Shown piece after piece: positions 21,516 through 32,639 of a stretch of DNA of 33,297 bases. Position 1 is the stretch's first letter, and the number at the start of each line of letters is the position of its first letter. The notes under the pieces are model-generated. The model saw only the letters and a list, made by a program, of their open reading frames with translations, was not told where the DNA came from and did no database searches. This DNA comes from Elysia marginata. Its lineage: Eukaryota; Mollusca; Gastropoda; Plakobranchidae. Position numbers and translations under genes: made by a program. Location of the stretch: assembly GCA_019649035.1 (NCBI GenBank), contig BMAT01009247.1, forward strand, positions 5,698 to 38,994, written 5' to 3'.

Positions 21516-22286
21516 ATTTCTTTAATTTTTGTAATAATTTGTTGAATTTTAAATGTTTAACGTTCAGCACATTTTTCTATGAAATGGAAGACTAAACAAC
21601 CAAATACCTTAATATATTAATTAATTGCGACAAACTTTTTAATCAAGAGTATAAAAAATTTGACCTGCCGAACTTCCAAAATCCAATAAATAATTTTGTT
21701 TCAGTGTCAATAGAAGTAAACCAATCGACTGTACACAATTGTAATTTCTAAAACTGTGAAAGAAAAATTTATACTAAGGGTTCTTGGTGTCAGCCCTGCT
21801 CTTAAATTTGATTATATCCAATTACATAAACAAACTAAATTTTAAATAAATAATTTCATTTAAATTCCTACCCAGAGCAAGTAACCCTCAATCAACCGAA
21901 GTCTTAAGAATTATCAAAACAATAGTAAAAAAGATAAAACTATTATAAAAATAGCAGTAATAGTCGTAAAACTTAATAATGATAGTAATTAAAATAATGA
22001 TAGTAATAAAGTAATGAATAATAATAATAATGATATTTTAAAAATTAATAATAGTAATAGCGAAAAAGAAAAATAATGATGGTAAAATAATTTGAAAATA
22101 CTACCAAAATAATAATGAATATAATTACAATGATGATGATATTGATAGTATTATTAAAAAAAATAATAAAAATAAGTAAGATATTAATACTAATATCAAA
22201 GAAATAATATTAATAATAATGATAACAATAATAATAACAACAACAGTAATAACACTTATGACACAATTAGTATCAACAATAATATG

Positions 22287-22335
<49 letters not shown>

Positions 22336-22909
22336 TAATGATAATAAAAAAATAATAATAATAATATTAATGATAATAATAATAATAATGATAATAATAG
22401 TAATAATAATAATGATATTAATAACAATAATAATAATAATAGTAATGACGGCAATGATAAGTATTATAATCATAGTAATATTTTCACAGAGACAAAGTAA
22501 AGCACTGGTTATATTTTTAAATCATTAAGTTGTTCCATCTTTAATGGTGCATTATTTCTGTGTAGAAAAGATTGCTGCATGTATCAAAGACTGACTTATT
22601 TACTGTTTTATAATTATAATAGCTCGTTCTTTTAAATTTGGGGATAATGTGTAATTAACTTTATATTAATTAATTTCTAGGGGTTTATACCAGAGAACTA
22701 TTCTTACCGTTTAAGGTCCTCGTCGAAAAACAAGTCAAAGCAAGTTATGCCTGATCAAAGCGTATAGCTTCACACCATAAAAACATAATAGAACAGATAT
22801 AATTTTTTGATGATAATACACTCATCACCAACACCAAAACATAATGTAGTTCTAGTTCTAGAACTATAGATAACATTCCAAACCGGAACATAACCATAAA
22901 TGGCAGTTG
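21516..22909 (+). repeat. Duplicated AT-rich segment, copy 2
   Basis: Second copy of 19990-21338, beginning directly after the gap and ending in TGGCAGTTG before unique sequence. It contains single-base changes, a short deletion relative to copy 1 (ATGGATC near 20059) and a differently expanded AAT array. Confidence 0.9.
21915..22480 (+). repeat. AAT-rich trinucleotide microsatellite, copy 2
   Basis: (AAT/ATA)n with interspersed GAT and CAA units. Counterpart of 20395-20900. Confidence 0.95.
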
Positions 22910-24207
22910 CACGGTTACCATTAACTTCAGTACTTTTTATCCTTTCTGACGATCAATCGCAATGGTGTTAAGTGAGTGCTGTACAGTAGCAAGCCGGCCA
23001 GTACAATGTTACTCACTTGTGTGTCTGCCTGGTCCCAGGTCATTATTCGTGCTTTGCATGCGGAAATCAGGGCCAGATTGACGTTTGATCGGATTAGCTC
23101 TACTAAGGGACAAGAACGTCGTCTAGGTACAGCAAAGGCCTGATACTCGTAAATAATTGCAACAAGCATAACGGTCAACGCTCTCGTAATATAGGCCTAA
23201 CATTCCATTGCGAGTAGATGCATTTTTTATTTCTTTCAATAAATTTTGAGTGTGCCGGCTCACTGAAGATCGGATCTACTGTGTTCTAATTATACTAAAA
23301 ACTGGGAACAGATCAATAGAACACTTAGCCTATACTTTGTGTACTTCTCGTGGTTTGGATTGTGGGAGCTTAGATGACGGTCCTTTCACATGATACGTAT
23401 ACAATATTAAGGACAAGTACAGTTTCTGGAAATTTTGAAAAATTTTAGTCTTTGGTTTACTATTGCTTACTTATCATTTAAAAAACTCTTAAAATTTTAA
23501 TGGGTTCATTATCACAAGTTGACCTTTGTTCTAACTTAAAGCAAAGTCAATGCACAAGATATTATCATTAAAAAACTGGCAGTGCCATATTAACTGGACC
23601 CAATTTTAGGACGCATTTTACACACTTCATGTCAAGCGGAAAAACTCACCACGGTAAATCATAATTTTTCCTGCTTCCCAATTTCTTTTGGATAATTCCG
23701 TTGACTCTAAGTTAGATCTGGGTATGAAAAATCAAGATTAAATATCTAAAAACCTGACTTGAATCTAGAAGATATATTGATGTAGATTCTGGATTAGGCT
23801 TAGATCTAGCCTAGGTTTCGGGCGTCATTTTTCTTCCATTTTAGACTCTACGTCATGTTTTCTTTTCTTTTAGCCTTCGGGTCTCTAGGCTCTGCGTGCC
23901 AGGTTTCCTTCCATCTCTAAAGGTGAAAGCAGTTTCCAGGCTTATTAAACCAAGATGGTAGAAGAATAAGATAAGAGAGCTACTGCTCTTAAACTAGTCT
24001 AGTTTTAAACGCGTATCTTTTTAGATGTTAGGTTGGTTTACCTATTTTTAGGAGGCGTCATAGGCATTTTGCAAGAAAAGCTTTTTTTCCCAGGCCAATG
24101 CTCTCAACAGACCTGTCTGCCTAAAGGTTTGCAGACTTGGTCATGTGGAATGTTGGTATTTCTAAATCGATAAAACTTTGAAAAGTTGATTTTTCATTTT
24201 TTGACAG
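22910..24207. other. Intronic sequence without recognised feature
   Basis: Unique AT-rich sequence. An 83-codon minus-strand frame at 22927-23178 has no recognisable similarity. A possible 49-nt + strand exon (23874-23922, between TTTTAG and GTGAAA) is too short to judge. Confidence 0.45.
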
Positions 24208-24357
24208 ATTTTTGATAGTTTCATGCTCTTTTTTCAACATGTGAAAGCTCAGAAAAGTGCATTGTCCAAAGTATCAACGCTTTGTAAAGTGGAAGTTATG
24301 ACATCGGCTTCATTCGCACTAGTGCTGGGTCTAAAACTCAGTGGAGTTGTTAGTATG
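24208..24357 (+). other. Candidate + strand exon (nested gene?), 50 codons, phase 0-0
   Basis: TTTTTTGACAG is followed by 150 open bases (including MLFFQHVKAQKSALSK and FALVLGLKLSGVV) ending at ATG then GTAAGA. It could splice in frame to 25060-25221. Splice-like signals are common in AT-rich DNA and no family is recognised, so this is only a candidate. Confidence 0.2.
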
Positions 24358-25059
24358 GTAAGAAAAAGTTATAACATAACCAGTACTTTCTTGTTATGGG
24401 CCCGTCTAAAAAAATCAATGTAAAAGATAAGGATTGTGACATCTACTAATAGTGGGGTTTTCCGACCTAAACCAGGGTAGCATATCGTGTTACCTTTGCG
24501 TGCGCGGAAAGTCCTCTTTACTTCGGGCATAACAGTAGGTGTATTTCTTGATTCGGAAAAAAAGACTAGAAAATGTAAGGTGGTGTCTTTTCCCCTGGCC
24601 TAATTCTTTTGACCGAATTATTTCTTTTGATGAGGACATGTCAAAAATGAGTACGGTCTCTACAACGCAGAATAAATACAATTCATTTTAAGACGCCATT
24701 TACAAGGTAGTTAAACATGCAAAATTTACCAGATCTTAAAGATCAACTTAAATCTATAATCTAGCCCAAGCACTAAGTTTTGAAATTAATTTCAGTTTTC
24801 TTAAACATTGTTATTGAAGTTTTGGTCTGCTTTTGATAACCACACTGTCATAAAAGCAAGGGGAACTAGTACGAAACAAGCCAATAGTTTTGTTTGCTTG
24901 TTTTTTTTTTAAACTTAAAAAAAAAGAATAGATAAAAACAAAAGCAAAACTGAACATGAACGATAATAGATCATAAAAACTAAAACTTATAGAGAACTCA
25001 GTGTTGACTCTTTCCAATCCAACATCTTCCTAAACTTCAACTGAATGTGTTCTCAACAG

Positions 25060-25221
25060 GTATTTCGTGAGCTGGAAAGTTCTCACCTGAGTCGGTGTGA
25101 TGGCCAATATCATACTAGTGTGCTAACAGATTATATTACAAACATCCGATATATTTTCATAAACTACAATAAGTGTTATACGGGTTTAAACGCACAATCA
25201 GTAAATATTTTAAACTTCAAG
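25060..25221 (+). other. Candidate + strand exon, 54 codons, phase 0-0
   Basis: The acceptor GTTCTCAACAG is followed by an open frame beginning VFRELESSHLSRCDGQYH and ending NILNFK at AAG then GTAGGC. It has the same phase as the candidate exons before and after it. Confidence 0.2.
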
Positions 25222-25365
25222 GTAGGCTATTTAACGAGCTGTGGCTAGGATAATAGAACTGTTTATTCTAATTTCTGAAATTCTAAAATATAAAGCATGA
25301 ATTTTTATCGTCATCGTCCATTACTTGAGTTTGTTGTCTAAAGATAAGTGTTTGTGCGATTTCAG

Positions 25366-25428
25366 ACCCACAAGTTGCGTTTGGTGCGATTATTTAGGGT
25401 TTTCCTAATCCAGTCAGCAAGTCACTAA
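25366..25428 (+). other. Candidate + strand terminal exon, 20 codons plus TAA
   Basis: The acceptor TGTGCGATTTCAG is followed in phase 0 by a 20-codon basic, hydrophobic tail (THKLRLVRLFRVFLIQ...) and TAA at 25426-25428. No AATAAA is close downstream, which weakens the model. Confidence 0.15.
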
Positions 25429-25505
25429 ACAGGCAAATCCAGGACCTTTGCCGCGAAGCTTCTTTTTTTAAAGTGGCGACATGGTAAAAGCTATGTTTCT
25501 CTTAA

Positions 25506-25590
25506 TGGCAAGGCTGTGGTTGTCGTATCTATAAGTTGAGTGTTCGAATCATATCAAAGGCAAGGAATTTTTCGACACTTTTCACTTAAA
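25506..25590 (+). mobile_element. Degenerate tRNA-derived SINE-like head
   Basis: A-box-like TGGCAAGGCTGTGG at 25506-25519 and B-box-like GTGTTCGAATCAT at 25540-25552, at tRNA-like spacing. A GGCAAGGAATTTTTCGACAC tail follows. No cloverleaf closes, so it is not a functional tRNA. Confidence 0.35.
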
Positions 25591-25599
25591 GCCTCGTCA

Positions 25600-26941
25600 A
25601 TCTACCAACTGCGAATTACATGCTTTAAGTCTTTGAATTATTACACACTAATTAGTGTTAAATCCCAGTGTAGCATAGTATCGCTAAAATCTAGGTATTC
25701 TTTTTTTTCTCCGTAACCACCACTTAATTTAAACACGGTAGCGTTTATACTACAATAGTGAAAACGGATTTTGACATGTAAGAAAGAAAACCTAAGCGTA
25801 GGATATTGATTTAGAAATAAGGGACAACAAATCGACGAAGATTCTGTGTTTATTTGCTTCATGAGTTGACATTTAGAGAGAAATTCATGCTTCCTACCTC
25901 ACGACTTCAGCCAGATCAATGCAGGAGTCTTAACAGAGAGGATTAAGTTTGCTCTAAGGAGAAAGCCGAAATGCTTACTGATGTTATAAAGATACAGCAT
26001 GCCTGCAAGTCCGATGTCATAGGTTTTAATTTCAGAAAATGAATTTTAAAAGTGACTCTATCCTTCTTCTTCTTTACAATTTAAATCAAGCAAACAAAAT
26101 TCCAATGTTTTCCTATTTTCAATAATTTCATGGAACTTTCAACGTTTAGAAACTCACAAACAAATCCACTGTTCCGTATCAACGTCTTGTAACCGGACAA
26201 TCGCGAAATCCGAGCCATTGACATTGTTGACAAGGCTTTGCAAAATACCGGAACAGTAGTATGTTTCATTTAAAACAAAAAAACCCAGCCTCCCATGCCT
26301 TGCTTATCTAACTGCGTGATCGCAGCAGCTCTTTGTTTTTTTGTTTGTTTTTTTTTTGTAATAAGGCGATATAATTGTATAGTAAATACCTTTACCCATC
26401 AATTTTATCCTCTCTTTATTTTCTCCGTCAATCACTCTTTCCCTCGATTTTTTTCGTTGTTTGTCCTTTTACTCTCACATGTCAGACTCTTATAATTTTT
26501 CTCCTTTTCTATTATTTTCTCCTACTCTCATTTTTCATAAAACATCCTCACTTGTTTTTTAATCCCATGAAGATCTTCTTTGTCGTGTGAAAAGCCAGCT
26601 GAGAGCATTTAATAGTTTTCATCATTTAAATCCCAGGAAATAAGCTCACAACTATTTTGAGCCAAACAAAATGACTATTTCCACGACTGTCAATGTTGTG
26701 AGGCATAAACAAACAAAACGGAACCGTCGACTTGATAAGAGCGTATCTTCCGGGTTTTATCTGGGCGTGGTTCTTTCTCTTTCTCTGTCATTTTTCATTT
26801 TCTTTCGTTCTTTCATTCTCTTTCGCTCTATCTCACTATTTCTCTTTCTTTCAAATTGTTTTTATTATTGTCTTTCCACATCTTATCTCTCTATCCCTTC
26901 AAAAAGCTTTTTATCTGCTGGTCTACCTACTTTTTTCTTCC
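25600..26941. other. Intronic sequence without recognised feature
   Basis: AT-rich, with T-tracts around 26330-26360 and pyrimidine-rich sequence at 26400-26560 and 26770-26930. No convincing gene on either strand. Confidence 0.5.
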
Positions 26942-26970
26942 GCTATCCATCTATATATCTATCTATCAAC

Positions 26971-27001
<31 letters not shown>

Positions 27002-27002
27002 C

Positions 27003-27033
<31 letters not shown>

Positions 27034-27034
27034 C

Positions 27035-27065
<31 letters not shown>

Positions 27066-27090
27066 ATTATATTTCTATCTATCTATCTTT
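26942..27090 (+). repeat. (CTAT)n tetranucleotide microsatellite
   Basis: Near-pure CTAT units with occasional CTTA/ATTA interruptions. On the same strand as 16975-17216 and opposite in sense to the GATA arrays at 27770 and 32438. Confidence 0.95.
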
Positions 27091-27510
27091 ATAATCACAA
27101 TCTATATAACCAGTCCATCAATCTATCTCTCCATCCATCCGCATATCTTCTACTTCACTATCTGCTCGGTGGTTTGGCTGCGCTGTAGCGTCAAAATCAA
27201 TTGATGGAACCGAGGTTCTTTCTAAACCGTTCCGTTATCAGGGAGCATAATGTGTTATCCAAAGGTGAGTACTCGGTTAGAATAATCTGTACGTGTTGAG
27301 GAGAACGAGTCGCAAGCTTAGCCTTGAAGCCGTTGATAAGGCTCTGACGAATGCTGCGTTTGTTTTGCTCTTTAGGGTGACAACTCGTTGGCTTTTATTT
27401 GGGCTGGGAGTCAGGTTGTCAATCCATTCGTAATAAATGACAGATAAAGAGCGGTAAAGAAAGAAATCGTATCAGTTGAAAGAAAGAGAAGGGTAGATAC
27501 AGGGGGAAAG
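27091..27510. other. Intronic sequence without recognised feature
   Basis: A somewhat GC-richer unique stretch (about 27160-27410) between two microsatellites. No coding frame or RNA gene recognised. Confidence 0.5.
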
Positions 27511-27628
27511 AGGAAGAAGAAGAAGAAGAAGAAGAAGAAGAAGAAGAGAAAAAAAAGAAGAAGAAGAAGAAGAAGAAGAAGAAGAAGAAGAAGAAGAAGA
27601 AGAAGAAGAAGAAGAAGAAGAAGAAGAA

Positions 27629-27660
<32 letters not shown>

Positions 27661-27663
27661 AGA
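27511..27663 (+). repeat. (GAA)n trinucleotide repeat
   Basis: About 150 bp of nearly uninterrupted GAA/AGA, with one A-rich interruption near 27547-27555. The minus-strand transcript would carry (UUC)n. Confidence 0.97.
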
Positions 27664-27769
27664 TTATTAGATAAAACAAATTAGGTGGACAGACTGATAT
27701 AAAATAGATTATGCAGATAGATCGCTATATGAAAATATATAATGGCGGAGAGATAAGCTAAATAAGACA

Positions 27770-27866
27770 GGTAGATAGATAGATAGAAAGAAAACAGATA
27801 GAGATATAGATCGGTAGAGAGGTCGAGAGATAGAATGATAGATAGATACATACATATTTACATACA
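27770..27866 (+). repeat. Degenerate (GATA)n array
   Basis: GATA/GAGATA units, partly decayed, with ACAT units at the end. Reverse complement in sense to the CTAT array 700 bp upstream. Confidence 0.85.
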
Positions 27867-28318
27867 TGCATAGCTATATAAAGCTCCGTTATCGATGGAA
27901 ATGTTGATCTTTTTCTTTCCTTGTACAAAACTAGAGAAAGATAGAGAATGAGAAGGAGAGAGAGACACACTGCCAGCCAGACAGACATACATTCAGAGAC
28001 AGAGACAGGTAGAGATACTTTCTCAGACATCTCAGCAATGAATCATGAAAGAGACTATTTTTTAATCTACTGTCCGTTGGTTAATCGCCTAAATGAACAC
28101 TTTAACCATGCACTTTACCATTAAGCTATTCATTAAAAAGATAAACATTCACTATTTAAAAACATTTGTGTACTTACATTCTATGTCTTGCCCGTCCTCT
28201 TTTAGAAAGCATCATTCACTTCTATAGTTATATCTTCATATCACAAAGTACAGCAAGTGTTTCCTTATTGTCGATTTCATGTTTCCACAAGAATGGGCAC
28301 TATGTTAGAGAAATCATT
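27867..28318. other. Intronic sequence without recognised feature
   Basis: The purine-rich, GAGA-containing part at 27930-28020 is low complexity. The rest is AT-rich without genes. Confidence 0.5.
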
Positions 28319-28422
28319 GTCTCTATTTTAAACCCAACAAATGTATAAGTATACCTGTTCTCAAACAATTGTTTCTATTTTAAATCCAAAAAAGTATTAG
28401 TAGATCTGTTCTCAAACAAAAA
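28319..28422 (+). repeat. Imperfect 2 x 52-bp tandem repeat
   Basis: The unit GTCTCTATTTTAAACCCAAC... ending CTGTTCTCAAACAA recurs 52 bp later with about ten differences. Confidence 0.8.
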
Positions 28423-28424
28423 TA

Positions 28425-29824
28425 CTGATAAACCTGAACCAGAGACAAAAGATCGTGACGTGGTCATTGTGCGATCGATAAGGAATGATTAGACAACCGG
28501 CTTCAATTGCAATAAAAGCTAATAAAACTTTTGAAAAACGATTCGTCCAATTTTCGCCCATATTTTTGTATCATTTTCTTTTATGTCGTTATATGATAAA
28601 GCAAATATATTCAGTCTAGATTTACATAAGGTTCGAAAGTTAGAAAGGTTTTTCGAAAGACAGCAAAAAACTGCAATAGTTTGATAAAATGTGGTAAAAA
28701 CTTTTGAAAAGGCCTGAACTGACATGAAGCTTATTGATCGCTAGACCCTATTTACTCAAGCGCGCTTTGTGTAGGTCCATTTTACCATTTAACAACTGAA
28801 TATGTTATGGATAAAATATGAGAAGGATATAACTCTGTCAAAAACTATGGTAGGGCCTATATCATTCTAGTACACTTAGATGATATTTTCTTAAAGTCCA
28901 AATCTTTCCTTTAACTTTTCCAAAGAAATGTTGGCTCTATCTCGATTATTACACAGATTTCAATTTCGGGGCACACCAGCGCAATTCGGAGCACAATACT
29001 AAATGTTGAAGAATCAGGGCAACATTATGATGAAACCGAGACAGTCTAACGGCGAATTCAGTTTTGGGAAATTGACCTGGGACTAAGAGAGTCTCGGATA
29101 AAACATGTTATCAATATAACTAACCCTGAGAATGGCTAGGAAGTGAAAATAATGTAAGCAGCTGTATAAAACTATTTTGAAATATTTCTCATAGGTGATA
29201 CATGTACCCCTATATTCAATAACGGTTGAGTTCATTTCACAGACTATTCAGTAATCATCATCAAGTATTATGCCGGACAGCTTCGGCAATCATAGTTCTC
29301 CATTCCTCTGTTCGCCAGTCTAAACCAGCAACAATAGACCTATGTGCTCCCATTCAACAAGTGAGTCGAGACCGTCCAATAACTTCTCTCTGTTTCTGCC
29401 TACTCCCACTCCGCTTGTTTCTTTTTTACTTTCCCAGTGATAACCAGAAATTCAGTAATACTTTAACTTAAGCAGAGCTACCACCAACAAGTGGAAAAAA
29501 AGAGTCACTGACATTTTCTATGGTCTTTCACTTTCGTTACACTCTTAACCATAGTGTTCGTTTTCTTACAGACAGACACTTTCTCGAGGCTCAACTGATT
29601 GGGTTGCAACATTGCCATTGAACATGCAAAACTAAAACTCACAGAAAACCTTCGTATCAATCATCTCAGTGCATTTATCTGTCATAAAGGAAGAACACTT
29701 TAGAAATCTTATCAAAAATAGCTCAAGCCAAACCTGTTTGCCAACATATGTACATCACTTTTAGCAAACAAAAAAACTTTCAATCACAACTAAAAATATT
29801 AAGCTTCTGTGTTAAGTTTAACCA
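28425..29824. other. Intronic sequence, mostly featureless
   Basis: AT-rich. The part after about 29580 may be decayed LINE sequence leading into the relic at 29825, but no motif is clear enough to extend it. Confidence 0.45.
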
Positions 29825-30235
29825 ATATGTCTTGCGGGTGTGAAACATGGACTCTTACCAAGAAAATCAAAAGAGACTCAAAGTAGTGGATGGATGTTAT
29901 TTAAACGGGCGTTGAGAATACCATGAACTGAAAAGAAATTAAAGTCATATGAGACGTAGAGAGTGAGAGACAATAAGGAAACATAAAACCAAGCAAAATT
30001 TGTAGAATACTCCATGACAAGAAAAGGTTTAGAACTCTTATCACGACTGGAATGCCGGACCGTAAGAGAGGCAGAGGAAAAAAAAGATACCCGCTATTGG
30101 ATGGCCTCACCACATGGATGCGCACATAGTCGCTGACACATTTTCAAAACAATAAACGGAGTTGGTTTTTTTTTAGGAAAAGGTTGCCAACGCTACGAAG
30201 CAAGGCGCCTGGTTGGTTTTAATTATAAGTGATTT
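29825..30235 (+). mobile_element. Decayed non-LTR retrotransposon (LINE), C-terminal end of reverse transcriptase
   Basis: CGCETWTLTKKIKRDSK (29830 onward) matches the conserved GCETWTLT motif near the C-terminus of many LINE reverse transcriptases. It is followed, in a shifted frame, by KRALRIP-stop-TEKK, where the family has LRIPWTEK-like sequence with Trp now a stop. Later come a KRGRG-type stretch (30060-30080) and KVANATKQGAW (about 30180). The order and spacing are those of the RT tail, but several stops and frameshifts show it is dead. It is antisense to the host gene. The 5' part of the element is absent or unrecognisable, as in typical 5'-truncated insertions. Confidence 0.75.
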
Positions 30236-30239
30236 AAAA

Positions 30240-31261
30240 AAATAAAAACCCTGAATTCAATGATTTAAGAACAACACTTTCTGAACTTAAAAGTAATCAC
30301 AATGATTGGAATAAAAAGTTATCATACTAGATAGCTACCACAGGTGAACGTAAATTTAATTACATAGGCGCTAACTTCGCGGCAGGAAGGTCTGTTATTG
30401 TAGAAGCTTTAATGTCCAGCGAGACACCGGCTTATGAAATCTGCCGTGGCTTCCATGCCGATTGATGCTACCAATCCCTCCTCGCTAGCTTAAAAAAACG
30501 ATTTCAGTGTACACTCACCCTTAGTCTTCATATCGCACAAACACACACTCATACATGCACGCGCACGCACGCACAAACGCGCGGACACGCACATCAACAG
30601 CTACGCGTGCAAACAAAAGCAGGTAGGCGGAGTAACCCAAGGGGACGATTGCTTTCTATTGACCACTGCCAGGCGTCATTATCTCCCAAGTCAGCCAGGT
30701 ACAAATATAACATGTCAGTGACAATGTAGAATTGCCGTTAGGTTAGGATTAACATACTAAAGACTAGGTTTTACGTAAATGTCTCTCAGCCAAGTGACAT
30801 CTCAATATTAGACAAAACAACAGAAGAGCAAGGGGAGGTTATGTTGGTGCGCATATTACATATATAACCAGTTGCTCTCCCTTCCCCTCTAATTGATTAA
30901 ATTGTTTGCCAGGTTTACAGAGCAACAGGAATACGATATACAGGTCCACGAGGGCCGACAGTCTCGCTTCTATTCACTGCTCGTGCTCTTGAATCAGAGC
31001 CTAGCCGTGTCATCGTGTTCGGTATGGATTCTTCACAAACCAATCAAATTCTAGGCCTAGTGATGGCGAGTTGAAAACACAATGTAGTGCTTACATTTGC
31101 TGCCATTCCCAACAAGTATCCTCGAAAAGCTTAGGGGACGTTAAACTTATTAAAGAAACATTCGTGGCCTGACAAAAGATAACTACCAAAGAGATAAGTG
31201 GATCGATATTTAGCTCTCTGACTGTCTCTGCCTCTCTCCCTCATAATCTTGCTGCGAATTT
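30240..31261. other. Intronic sequence without recognised gene
   Basis: Contains an alternating purine-pyrimidine CA/CGCA stretch (30538-30596). The rest is unique sequence with no coding frame or RNA gene recognised. Confidence 0.5.
30538..30596 (+). repeat. Degenerate (CA)/(CGCA) alternating tract
   Basis: CACACACTCATACATGCACG-type alternating purine-pyrimidine sequence with CGCACGCACGCAC, a sequence type able to adopt Z-DNA. Confidence 0.75.
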
Positions 31262-31985
31262 CTTTCTCTATCTCTGAAGGAGAAAACATGGAAAATAGGA
31301 GAGTATAGAGAAACAGAAAGACCAGAGAAAGAGGGTGAGAGAGAAAGAAAGAGAGAAATAAATATAGAGGAAAAAGGCAGGGACAGAGATAACGACAAAT
31401 AAAAACAGAACGGTAGTAAAAAAAGAAAAAAATGGGAGATGGTCGAAAGAGACGTGAAAAGAAGACAGATAAAAGGGTGTAATAGTGAGCATGTCAAAAG
31501 AGATATAATCAAACCTAGACAGAGAAGCAAAAGAAAAAGAATTAGTGAAAAGAGAAACAGAAGGGGATGAAACAATGATATGGAGGCACAGAAAAGAAAG
31601 GAGTTCATAGAAAAGAAACAACTAGCATTAGAGAAAGACGCACAAAGAAAAAGGGAGAAAGACAAAGAAAGAGGGTGAGAAAAACATAGAAAGAAGTAAA
31701 CAAGCCGTTTATATATAGAGAGAGACCAGCATATACAAAGATAAGTCAAATATGAGAGAAAGGGGTGGGAGGGGGGGAGAGAGAGATAGTGAGAGAGAGG
31801 GAGAGAGAGATAGAGAGATAGAGAGAGAGAAGGAGAGAGACAGATAGTGAGAGAGAAGGAGAGAGACAGAGAGAGAGAAGGAGAGAGACAGAGAGATAGT
31901 GAGAGAGAGAAGGAGAGAGACAGAGAGAGATAGTAAGAGAGAGAAGGAGAGAGAGGTGAGGGGAGAACTGCAAGACATAGAAAGA
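31262..31985 (+). repeat. Long purine-rich (GAGA) low-complexity tract
   Basis: About 700 bp strongly purine-biased on +. It is densest at 31755-31960, where GAGAGAGA, GAGAGATA and AAGGAGAGAGACAGAGAGA units are repeated. The long Ser/Leu/Phe frames on the minus strand here are artefacts of this composition. Confidence 0.9.
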
Positions 31986-32437
31986 AAATAAATAAGATTA
32001 AAAGGTCAATACTGTCTTAGAGCAAAAACCATGGAAATAATGGGCAAAGATGCTTACACAAAACGTATCTATAAATCTTATACAGAGGAAGCAAACTTGT
32101 CATGTATTTGACATTTCATCAGGGATGGTCTACCAGAATATCAAAGTACAACAACGTGGCATGGGAAATCATCAATTTTTGCTAAATTTATGCCTTAAAA
32201 AAACTGTGTCTACGTCATTGTGATAAATAATCGTTATTGCCTATCGTGCAGTTTATTTTTCATAACCTTATAAATGCGTTTCTCCATATGCATACATGGA
32301 AAAAATAGAAAGAGGATAAACTAGTTGGTAAAAATATTAAGTTTGTATTTAAATGCCTTTGAATTGATAGATAAAGAATGTTAGTTTGTAGGAGACGAGC
32401 ATAATGTTAAAATATAACAAGGTAGGTAAATATATTT
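31986..32437. other. Intronic sequence without recognised feature
   Basis: AT-rich unique sequence. No gene or repeat recognised. Confidence 0.5.
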
Positions 32438-32522
32438 AGATAGATAGTTAGAAAGGCAGATAGATACACAGATACTTAGGTAGATAGACAGCGATGTAGG
32501 CAGATAGAAAGATAGAGAGAAA
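32438..32522 (+). repeat. Degenerate (GATA)n array
   Basis: TAGATAGATAGTTAG..GATAGAAAGATAGAGAGA, decayed tetranucleotide units. Confidence 0.8.
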
Positions 32523-32551
32523 CATCGAGAGTTAAATAATTGTTCTATCTA

Positions 32552-32631
32552 CCTGGATTTGAGCCGCGTCATAACTGAAAGACTAGGTAGTTAAAAGAAG
32601 AGATTGTGCTCCTAAAGGTGAGCACTCTACC
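32552..32631 (-). mobile_element. Degenerate tRNA-derived SINE-like head
   Basis: On the minus strand, an A-box-like GGTAGAGTGCTCACC (32617-32631) is followed by CTTTAGGAGCAC and, about 52 nt on, a B-box-like GCTCAAATCCAGG (32552-32564). The first half resembles a tRNA D-arm and anticodon arm. The spacing is too long for an intact tRNA. Confidence 0.4.
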
Positions 32632-32639
32632 TATTGTGA

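Noticed and set aside
22125..22473. Leu/Ile/Tyr-rich minus-strand frames
   Set aside because: Product of the AAT microsatellite in copy 2.
22927..23178. 83-codon minus-strand frame as an exon of the giant gene
   Set aside because: No recognised similarity and no convincing acceptor/donor pair of compatible phase.
25506..25590. Functional tRNA gene
   Set aside because: A- and B-box-like motifs are present but no cloverleaf arms pair, so it is at best a SINE head.
26671..27188. Ser/Phe/Tyr-rich + strand frames
   Set aside because: Pyrimidine-rich sequence plus the CTAT array. No independent coding evidence.
27419..27679. Poly-Phe/poly-Ser minus-strand frame
   Set aside because: Translation of the GAA repeat.
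29901..30125. Minus-strand hydrophobic frame
   Set aside because: Antisense of the decayed LINE RT segment on +.
31210..31978. Long Ser/Leu/Phe minus-strand frames resembling membrane proteins
   Set aside because: Generated by the GAGA purine tract (CTCT on the minus strand). Overlapping frames all look alike.
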